DNA of 64,000 nt, taken from assembly GCF_025211055.1 (NCBI RefSeq), contig NZ_JAOARO010000035.1:1-64000 (forward strand). The letters run 5' to 3'. This stretch comes from Vallitalea sp. GTDB lineage: Bacteria; Bacillota; Clostridia; Lachnospirales; Vallitaleaceae. The notes beneath the pieces were generated by a model. The model did no database searches, was not told where the DNA came from, and saw nothing but the letters and a program-made list of their open reading frames with translations. The stretch's first letter is position 1; every line of letters starts with the position of its first letter. The translations under genes were made by a program, and so were the position numbers. This document shows positions 57,588-64,000 of this stretch, piece by piece.

Positions 57588-58592
57588 ATGAAACAAGTAA
57601 AAGTTGTAATAAGTACAAGCTTAGATCCATGGAAGAATTTATCTATTGAAGAATATTTGGTTAGGAATCTTGAAAAAGATCAATGTATTTTATATTTATG
57701 GAAAAATGATAAAACTGTAGTCATAGGTAAAAATCAAAATCCGTGGAGAGAATGTAATATATCACTTTTGGAAGATGAAGGAGTCAAATTATCAAGAAGA
57801 ATAACTGGAGGAGGAGCTGTTTATCATGGACTTGGAAATCTTAATTTTTCATTTGTAATGAATAAATCTGATTATGACTTGAATAGACAGCTATCAGTAA
57901 TATTGAATATGTGTGAAAAACTAGGTATCCATGGTAAGCTTACTGGTCGTAATGATTTAACTGTCCATGATAAGAAATTCTCTGGTAATGCATTTTATCA
58001 CGGCAAGACAGTTTCGTTACATCATGGTACTCTACTTATTAATGAAAACATGAGTAATCTAGCAAGATATCTAAATGTTTCTAAAGAAAAAATAAATTCA
58101 AAGGGTGTAAAATCAGTTAAGTCAAGAGTTACTAACTTAGTAAGTTTCTATGAAGGTTTAAGTACTGAGATTGTTAGTGATATGTGTATTAAGAGTTTTG
58201 CTGATGAATATGCACATGGAAGTGATGGTATAATTACTGAGAAAGATCCTAAGTGGTTTAATAATGAAGATATTAATAGACTATATGAAAAGAATGCATC
58301 ATGGGACTGGAGATATGGCAAAGCAGCCAAATTTCAAGTACTATTTGAAACAAGATTTAATTGGGGAGAAATACAGATTCATATAAATACTAAAAATGCT
58401 ATAATAGATGAAGTAGCAATATATTCAGACTGCTTAGATCAAGATTTTATTGGATTGTTACCTAATATGTTTATACAGGAGAAATATAATTCTTCAAAGA
58501 TAGCAGTTAAGTTAAGAAATAATAAGTTATCACAAGAAAGACAAAAAATGTTGGATGATATTGCTGATTGGATAGAAAATAAGAAATTTTAG
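57588..58592 (+). CDS. lplA: Lipoate-protein ligase A
   Basis: 334 residues: cofactor-transferase domain with RRITGGGAVYHGLGNLNFSF, the adenylate-binding KFSGNAFYHGK and HHGTLLIN, then the C-terminal accessory domain (about 250-334, WDWRYGKAAKF). It attaches free lipoate to lipoyl domains (glycine cleavage H protein or dehydrogenase E2). Start behind ATAGGAGGTATTT. No lipoyl-enzyme gene is in the window. Confidence 0.94.
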   Translation: MKQVKVVISTSLDPWKNLSIEEYLVRNLEKDQCILYLWKNDKTVVIGKNQNPWRECNISLLEDEGVKLSRRITGGGAVYHGLGNLNFSFVMNKSDYDLNRQLSVILNMCEKLGIHGKLTGRNDLTVHDKKFSGNAFYHGKTVSLHHGTLLINENMSNLARYLNVSKEKINSKGVKSVKSRVTNLVSFYEGLSTEIVSDMCIKSFADEYAHGSDGIITEKDPKWFNNEDINRLYEKNASWDWRYGKAAKFQVLFETRFNWGEIQIHINTKNAIIDEVAIYSDCLDQDFIGLLPNMFIQEKYNSSKIAVKLRNNKLSQERQKMLDDIADWIENKKF

Positions 58593-58623
58593 TAATAAAT
58601 AAGAAGTATAAGGATGATATCGT

Positions 58624-59298
58624 ATGGTAGAAAAATATTTGACTATATATGAAGATAATGAAGCTGAATTAGTAGAGAAAAAATCTCGATTCATAGCCAC
58701 AATAACACATGTAGAAACAGAAGAAGAAATAAAAGACTTTTTAGAAGGAATACGTAAAAAATATTGGAATGCAACTCATAATGTATTTGCTTACACTATA
58801 GGACTCAAACAGCCTTTGGAAAGATGTAGTGATGATGGGGAACCTAGCGGTACTGCTGGTATGCCTATTTTAGAAGTAATTAGAGGTAGCAAATTACATA
58901 ATGTAATAGTTGTTGTAACTAGATATTTTGGAGGGACTTTACTTGGTACAGGGGGTCTTGTAAGAGCTTATGGTGGTTGTGCTAAGCTGGGAATAGAAGC
59001 ATCAAATGTTGAAGAGAATATATTATATTATTTAATGGATGTGAAAGTGGACTATACTTTATCAGGTAAAGTACAATATGAAATATTACAGAATAATTAT
59101 ATCATCTATGATACTCAGTATGTGGATCAAGTTTGTTACTCAGTATTAGTTGAATATAACAAGAAAGAATCATTTGTAAATAAAATGGTTGATATAACTA
59201 GTGGAGTAGCTAGTATTGTTAATAAAGGAGTACATTACGGAACAGGTACTAATGATGAAATAAAATTAAAAAAAGTAGATCTGCCAGAAGGCTTGTAA
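58624..59298 (+). CDS. YigZ/IMPACT-family protein
   Basis: 224 residues: N-terminal UPF0029 domain with KKSRFIATITHVETEEE, NATHNVFAYTIG, and DDGEPSGTAGMPILEVI, then a DUF1949 alpha/beta domain (about 140-210). The family regulates translation or metabolises amino acid derivatives in different hosts; role here unknown. It lies 31 bases after lplA, perhaps in the same transcript. Confidence 0.92.
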   Translation: MVEKYLTIYEDNEAELVEKKSRFIATITHVETEEEIKDFLEGIRKKYWNATHNVFAYTIGLKQPLERCSDDGEPSGTAGMPILEVIRGSKLHNVIVVVTRYFGGTLLGTGGLVRAYGGCAKLGIEASNVEENILYYLMDVKVDYTLSGKVQYEILQNNYIIYDTQYVDQVCYSVLVEYNKKESFVNKMVDITSGVASIVNKGVHYGTGTNDEIKLKKVDLPEGL

Positions 59299-59348
59299 TT
59301 GTAAAACTGATAATTTTGATAAATAATGGCAGCTCTTTTTACGATTGA

Positions 59349-60638
59349 TTAGTGTTTTAATAGAGAATATATACATTTACCATCAATGTTTTTCATTGGT
59401 ATATTAATTATCTTAGCTATGGTTGGTGCTACATCAACCAGTGTAGCTTGTGGTACATAAGTGTTATTAATGTTATTACCTTTTGCAAAAAGAAGTGTTC
59501 TCATATTAGGATGAATAGGTAAAAAACCGTGATCAGCTATATGAGGTCTTGATAATCTGGTTCTAGAGATTATCAATTGATTGCATATGTGATTATTAAA
59601 AACATAGCCATCCTTAGCTTCTAGAACAAACTGAAAGCTATTATCTAGGTGGAATAATCTATTGGTTTCTATGCTTGTATATACTTTATTTATTCCACTT
59701 TCAGGATTAGATTGTAATGCTAATAATTGAGTATAAACCTTTTTGTATAATTGTATATCTTCTTTAGGTTTGATACATATCTGTGCAGAACCACCACATG
59801 CGTTACAGAATGCTTTCCAAGATATAATTCTATTTTTATCATCTGTTATTATTAATTTCTTTTCTTTGAAAAAAGAATTAATACATATATAATTCTTATA
59901 GTCATTCATACCATGATCACCTAATATTATGAAGTCTGTTTGATTATATATATTAGCTTTTTTTGTAGAGTTAATAAGTCGTTCTATACGAGTATCCATA
60001 GTATTTAATATACTTTTGATTTTAGTTAATTCAGTACCTAGTCTATGCATAGTGTAATCCAGTTGAGTAAAATGTATGAATAATAAGTTTGGTTGTTTTT
60101 TTAAGATTAGATAGTTGGAAATATTATCAGCTATATTATCTAAAGTAGGTTGAACTGAACAACTTAATTTTACATTTTTTAATGCAGGAATAATAAGTTT
60201 TTTACTACTGTTTTTTATATAATTACTTATAAAACAACTAGGTTCTATAGGCCATAATTCAGGAATGTTATATGTTATAGAAGCACCAGCCATTACTGGC
60301 CATAATATAGAAGCGCATGTATATTCCTGTTTCATTGCATAGTCAAAGATAGTTGGAACCTGTATGGAGCTTTCATACCAATACCATTCTGGGTTTTTAG
60401 ATCTTTCTGGCTGACATTTTTTGTTGGATACAATACCATGTTTATTAGGATATGTGCCGGTTATTATGGAAGTATGACAAGGATATGTTAAGCTAGGATA
60501 TATACTATACATATTTCTCACATAAGAGCCTTCTGAGATGAATGATTTAAAAGTGGGTAGGTCTTTTATATAATTAAAATGGTGAGCATTTAATGCATCA
60601 ATACTAATGACTATAATGTACTTATTATATTTGTTCAT
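59349..60638 (-). CDS. Alkaline phosphatase-family protein, nucleotide pyrophosphatase-like
   Basis: 429 residues of the NPP (phosphodiesterase) branch. Metal aspartate in ISIDALNAHH, nucleophile threonine in YPSLTYPCHTSIITGTYPN, second site in LGDHGMND, and late histidine in RPHIADHGFLPIHPN. No signal peptide, so cytoplasmic. Substrate unknown; phosphonoacetate hydrolase or phosphodiesterase are options. Start behind AGGAGCAACACA. It is a single gene, convergent with yigZ. Confidence 0.85.
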   Translation of the reverse strand: MNKYNKYIIVISIDALNAHHFNYIKDLPTFKSFISEGSYVRNMYSIYPSLTYPCHTSIITGTYPNKHGIVSNKKCQPERSKNPEWYWYESSIQVPTIFDYAMKQEYTCASILWPVMAGASITYNIPELWPIEPSCFISNYIKNSSKKLIIPALKNVKLSCSVQPTLDNIADNISNYLILKKQPNLLFIHFTQLDYTMHRLGTELTKIKSILNTMDTRIERLINSTKKANIYNQTDFIILGDHGMNDYKNYICINSFFKEKKLIITDDKNRIISWKAFCNACGGSAQICIKPKEDIQLYKKVYTQLLALQSNPESGINKVYTSIETNRLFHLDNSFQFVLEAKDGYVFNNHICNQLIISRTRLSRPHIADHGFLPIHPNMRTLLFAKGNNINNTYVPQATLVDVAPTIAKIINIPMKNIDGKCIYSLLKH

Positions 60639-60993
60639 TGTGTTGCTCCTGTTTTGTTATTATATTATACATCTATGCTCATATATATAAAATTGTGTTA
60701 ATTATATAGCTATAAATTGTATATATGTAAGTGTTTATAGACACACGATGGATTATTACAAATGATTCTTGACAATAGTATGTATATCATTATATAATTT
60801 TAGAAGTGAATCTTATATTATTATACATACCTTTTAGACATCTAGCCATGGGTTGCGTTAACATGGCTTTTTATATTGTAGAAAAAGTTGTTTTCCAAAC
60901 ATATAATCTTTTTCATATGAATTTATTGAAAAGTGGGTTCATTTATAAAGTTTCTATTACAAGAACTAATACATAAAAGGAGAGGCTAGGATT
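60639..60993. other. Intergenic leader of the MFS gene
   Basis: 355 bases. On the left nothing is seen apart from the phosphatase ribosome site. A consensus-like promoter and an early hairpin with T-run occupy 60769-60872 (next entry); 120 bases of AT-rich leader then lead to the ribosome site AAAAGGAGAGGC. Confidence 0.6.
60769..60872 (+). promoter_or_regulatory. Promoter and early terminator (attenuator candidate) of MFS gene
   Basis: TTGACA (60769-60774), 18 bases, TATAAT (60793-60798). About 40 bases after the expected start lies the hairpin AGCCATG (60844-60850) with CATGGCT (60862-60868) running into TTTTTAT. A terminator inside a leader, before the gene's own ribosome site, suggests regulated read-through. 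No known riboswitch core is recognised. Confidence 0.55.
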
Positions 60994-62223
60994 ATGAAGA
61001 GGTTAATAAAAATATTAGCACCATATCGAGGATTAAAAAGAGAAATATATATTATATTTATAGCAAAAACTGTAAATGCAATGGGAGCTTTTGTTTTCCC
61101 ATTTCTAACATTATTATTAAATAATAAAATAGGTTTATCGGAAGGAGAAACAGGAACTTTCATAGCGATCGGCGGGTTGTTATATGTACCATCAAGCTTG
61201 ATGGGTGGGAAGTTATCGGATGTTATAGGTAGAAAGAAACTTATAGTTATTTTTGAGACACTAGGTATATTATGCTATGGTTCTTGTTGCTTTATACAAC
61301 CTACTATGTTAATGGCTTATTTACTATTATTGTCTGGAGTATTATTTGGTATAGCTGGGCCAGCTCATGATGCAATGACTGCTGATTTAACTACTCCTGA
61401 AGAGAGAGAAGGGGCATATTCACTTAATTATTTAGGGTTTAACTTTGGTTATGCAATTGCCATGCTTTTTGCAGGAACTTTATTTGAATATAATCTAAAG
61501 CTGTTTTTTCTAATAGATGTTGTAACTGGTTTAATTGGAGTTGCACTTATAGGATTATTTGTTAGTGAGACTCTACATAATAGTTATGAAGAGATACCTA
61601 ATGAACGTGAATTAGAAAAGAAAGAAGAAGGCTCTATACTAAATGTACTATTCTCTAGACCAATACTTATTGCATTCGCATTGGCACTTTTTGGTTATAG
61701 ATTTGTGTATTCTCAATGGTCCTTTTTGTTACCATTACATGCAAAAAGTAATTTTCTAACTGATGGAGCAGCTTTGTATGGTACTTTAGGAAGTTTTAAT
61801 GCAGTTATTGTTGTTGTATTAACACCTGTGCTGACTTCATTATTTGGTAAAAAGACTAATATAATAAGAGTATTTTATGCAGGTATATTATTTACAATAG
61901 GATTTGGTATGTTAGGATTTATCTCAACGAAAGTAGCATTCTTCACATCGGTATTTATATTCACTCTTGGAGAAATACTTGAAGCTATAAGTGTAATGCC
62001 GTTTATTATGAATCATACGCCTGCTACTCATAGGGGAAGGATGAGTTCAGTTTTACCTATTATCATGGGAGCAGGTTTTAGTGTAGGACCATTAGTAATG
62101 GGACATGTTCTTGAAGCAACAAGTTTTTCTACTGCATGGAAAATATGTGCTTTGATTGTAGGTGTATCCACATTGTGGATGATAAGAATCAACAAAAATG
62201 AGATTAAAAGTAGAGAAGATTAA
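60994..62223 (+). CDS. MFS transporter, multidrug-efflux type
   Basis: 409 residues with twelve membrane segments. Motif A between helices 2 and 3 reads GGKLSDVIGRKK; helix 5 region LNYLGFNFGYAIAMLFAG fits proton-antiport exporters of the MdtH/YfcJ kind. Substrate unknown. A leader with a terminator hairpin suggests inducible expression. Terminator follows. Confidence 0.88.
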   Translation: MKRLIKILAPYRGLKREIYIIFIAKTVNAMGAFVFPFLTLLLNNKIGLSEGETGTFIAIGGLLYVPSSLMGGKLSDVIGRKKLIVIFETLGILCYGSCCFIQPTMLMAYLLLLSGVLFGIAGPAHDAMTADLTTPEEREGAYSLNYLGFNFGYAIAMLFAGTLFEYNLKLFFLIDVVTGLIGVALIGLFVSETLHNSYEEIPNERELEKKEEGSILNVLFSRPILIAFALALFGYRFVYSQWSFLLPLHAKSNFLTDGAALYGTLGSFNAVIVVVLTPVLTSLFGKKTNIIRVFYAGILFTIGFGMLGFISTKVAFFTSVFIFTLGEILEAISVMPFIMNHTPATHRGRMSSVLPIIMGAGFSVGPLVMGHVLEATSFSTAWKICALIVGVSTLWMIRINKNEIKSRED

Positions 62224-62274
62224 GAAGAATCTGTTGTTACTAATTGATTATAGTTAAATAGATATATAAATAGA

Positions 62275-62316
62275 AAATGCAAAGGGTAATTAAATATATT
62301 CTTTGCATTTTTTGAT
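62275..62316 (+). terminator. Terminator of MFS gene
   Basis: Perfect 10-bp arms AAATGCAAAG (62275-62284) and CTTTGCATTT (62301-62310), then TTTG and T-rich sequence. Confidence 0.8.
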
Positions 62317-62322
62317 TTAGAA

Positions 62323-62375
62323 TTGTTAACCTTTATTCTATAATAGTTGACAATGTGGATTAACAAATGTATAAT
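62323..62375 (+). promoter_or_regulatory. bioY promoter with BirA-like half-sites
   Basis: Full consensus promoter TTGACA (62347-62352), 17 bases, TATAAT (62370-62375). Upstream is TTGTTAACC (62323-62331), an exact BirA half-site. Possible partners are AGTTGACAA (62345-62353; 7 of 9, gap 13, overlapping the -35 box) and GATTAACAA (62358-62366; 8 of 9, gap 26, in the spacer). The usual gap is about 14-16. Confidence 0.6.
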
Positions 62376-62407
62376 ACAATTAATTAAATTAATGAGGAGA
62401 TAAAATT

Positions 62408-62965
62408 ATGAAATTACAACTTAGAGAAATGATTATGATTGGTATTTTTGCAGCGTTAATGGTAGTTGGAGCTAAGTTAAGTATACCTACACCTTTTGGT
62501 GTGCCTTTAACATTTCAACTATTTTTTAGTATTTATGCAGGCCTATTATTAGGGGCAAAAGCAGGGTTTTTATCTCAATTAATATACATACTCTTAGGTC
62601 TTGTAGGACTTCCAGTATTTACTATGGGAGGGGGTATAGCTTATATTTTTAATCCTACTTTTGGATATATTATAGGATTTGCTGTTGCTCCATTGATTGT
62701 AGGTATCTTATTAAACAATAAAAAGGATATTAATTTTGTTAAAGTTTTAGGTATATCTATAGTTGGATTTGCTGCCATTTATATCATTGGTAATGTGTAT
62801 CTTTATTTTATAAAAGATTTATATCTTAATAAACCAACTTCTCTAGTAGGTATATTTAAATCAATGATACCTTTTATGATAAAGGATTTTATACTAGTTA
62901 TTATAGCTGCTTATTCTTCAACTATAATAATTCCTGTTCTAAGAAAATCTGGAGTTATGAATTAA
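62408..62965 (+). CDS. bioY: Biotin transporter, BioY family (ECF S component)
   Basis: 185 residues with six membrane segments. BioY marks: IPTPFGVPLTFQLFFSIYAGLLLGAK, GLVGLPVFTMGGGIAYIFNPTFGYIIGF in parts. Substrate-binding unit for biotin that works with shared EcfA/EcfT, not seen here. The upstream BirA-like site fits repression by biotin. Start behind GAGGAGATAAAATT. Confidence 0.93.
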   Translation: MKLQLREMIMIGIFAALMVVGAKLSIPTPFGVPLTFQLFFSIYAGLLLGAKAGFLSQLIYILLGLVGLPVFTMGGGIAYIFNPTFGYIIGFAVAPLIVGILLNNKKDINFVKVLGISIVGFAAIYIIGNVYLYFIKDLYLNKPTSLVGIFKSMIPFMIKDFILVIIAAYSSTIIIPVLRKSGVMN

Positions 62966-63180
62966 GCTTTTAGGCCTATTGTATTATATAATATGTTATT
63001 TGATTTTTTCCAGGTATGAAAATTCTAAAAAAAGCGGTATCTAGCTAATTATCTACGTTTAAGGTTGTTTTTGGGATTAAAATATTATTTGGATAATTTA
63101 GTTGGAAAAAATTGAGAAAAAGTTGATATTTTAGGCAATTTGTGCTTTAATATTAGATAGAGAATGTTGGATTTGTATTG
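62966..63180 (+). other. CRISPR leader region
   Basis: 215 AT-rich bases between bioY and the first repeat, without a gene. Because the repeats end in ATTGAAAT on the plus strand, the usual crRNA 5' handle, transcription of the array should run left to right and this stretch should hold the leader and promoter. Confidence 0.6.
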
Positions 63181-64000
63181 GTTGAACCTTAACAAGAGTT
63201 GTATTGAAATTCAAATTTGGACTGCCAATTCTGTAGTAACGGATTTGTTGAACCTTAACAAGAGTTGTATTGAAATACATTTTAACGAGACACCCACAAT
63301 ATACCAAAATAAGTTGAACCTTAACAAGAGTTGTATTGAAATTTTTCTAGTAATAATACTTTGTTTTCTAAATCTTCATGTTGAACCTTAACAAGAGTTG
63401 TATTGAAATTCACATAAGACACAGTAAGATACATAGCCCATGTCTGTTGAACCTTAACAAGAGTTGTATTGAAATATGAGGACAACAAAGAGGTACTTGA
63501 ATTGCTAAATAAGTTGAACCTTAACAAGAGTTGTATTGAAATCAGACCAACACCCTTTATCCTGTCCAACTGTTAGAGTTGACCCTTAACAAGAGTTGTA
63601 TTGAAATTGTGCTGTTGTGGGACGGTCTTTTACTGCTTCTGGTTGAACCTTAACAAGAGTTGTATTGAAATTTTAATGGTTCAATTACAGGTATGAGAGG
63701 TAATATTGTTGAACCTTAACAAGAGTTGTATTGAAATTGCTTAAAGCATATTGGCTTCTAGCGTATTTTACCTGGTTGAACCTTAACAAGAGTTGTATTG
63801 AAATTTTTAAACAACCTATTAATCTAGGTAATGGAAAATTAGTTGAACCTTAACAAGAGTTGTATTGAAATTTAATATATAATAATATAGAGAAAATAGG
63901 TGACAAGTTGAACCTTAACAAGAGATGTATTGAAATATGAATACCTACACATCAGCAGACTACTTCCTTGGGTTGAACCTTAACAAGAGTTGTATTGAAA
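63181..64000 (+). CRISPR. CRISPR array, 13 repeats visible, cut by window end
   Basis: Thirty-base repeats beginning GTTGAACCTTAACAAG and ending TTGTATTGAAAT start at 63181, 63247, 63313, 63380, 63446, 63513, 63578, 63642, 63708, 63775, 63842, 63907 and 63972 (the last is 29 bases long at the edge). The twelve spacers are 34-37 bases and all different. Repeat 7 has A to C at position 6 and repeat 12 has a T to A change in TTGTATTG; the rest are identical. The repeat has a weak ACAA/TTGT stem and an ATTGAAAT tail, as in clostridial type I-B and type III systems. No cas gene lies to the left; they may follow to the right. Confidence 0.98.

Overview
The window looks like a chromosomal segment of a low-GC, endospore-forming anaerobic Firmicute of the class Clostridia. 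Evidence: very AT-rich codon use, AGGAGG-type ribosome sites, T-box and ANTAR-RNA control, a GerA-type germinant receptor, the spoIIA-sigF-spoVA cluster, a SleC-like cortex hydrolase, the dapL route to diaminopimelate, and a RACo-like corrinoid activator. A relative of Vallitalea/Lachnospirales is my guess from gene style; no 16S or other marker is present to prove it.

Layout. 0.2-4.5 kb: pyrE, a SleC-like cortex-lytic protein, a candidate 6S-like RNA on the minus strand, deoC and a CobD-like aminotransferase. 4.6-9.4 kb: a minus-strand germinant receptor operon in the order C-B-A-B. 9.6-14.3 kb: a coiled-coil membrane protein, then a valine T-box leading into a small membrane protein and valS. 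14.1-14.9 kb: a gene-poor stretch with strong hairpins and the wreck of a small XRE regulator beside its orphan palindromic operator. 14.9-22.9 kb: folC, a 48-residue ORF, a zinc-ribbon/TPR protein, spoIIAA-spoIIAB-sigF (behind a sigma-H-like promoter) and spoVAA-AB-AC-AD-AE behind a 47-residue membrane peptide. 22.9-30.1 kb: two tandem class A penicillin-binding proteins, yunB and a peroxiredoxin. 30.3-35.9 kb: dapF-dapL, a secreted CBM21-like protein and a corrinoid-activation fusion protein. 36.1-40.5 kb: a glutamine-nitrogen island: type I glutamine synthetase, an ANTAR regulator with a degenerate receiver, a textbook ANTAR two-hexaloop/terminator leader, and type III glutamine synthetase. 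40.6-45.4 kb: a PfkB kinase, a small DUF6514-like protein, an AraC regulator divergent from a GH3 beta-glucosidase.

45.8-56.6 kb is the most unusual block: two formylglycine-type sulfatases, a complete tripartite tricarboxylate transporter (TctC, TctB, TctA), a DUF3604/PHP-type metal-dependent protein, a glucosamine-6-phosphate deaminase and a ROK repressor. Three transcription starts in the block carry the same short palindrome, TTTCA-N3-TGAAA, at or just after the promoter. I read this as a regulon for a sulfated amino-sugar or uronate-containing compound in which a carboxylate-type transporter replaces the usual sugar ABC or PTS system. That reading is inference.

56.8-64 kb: an ATC-hydrolase-family protein, a 24-residue mini-lipoprotein, a lipoate-protein ligase, a YigZ/IMPACT protein, a nucleotide-pyrophosphatase-like phosphatase, an MFS exporter with a terminator hairpin in its leader, bioY with a BirA-like site, and a CRISPR array (13 repeats visible) that runs off the right edge. 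No cas genes, tRNA, rRNA or intact insertion sequences were seen.
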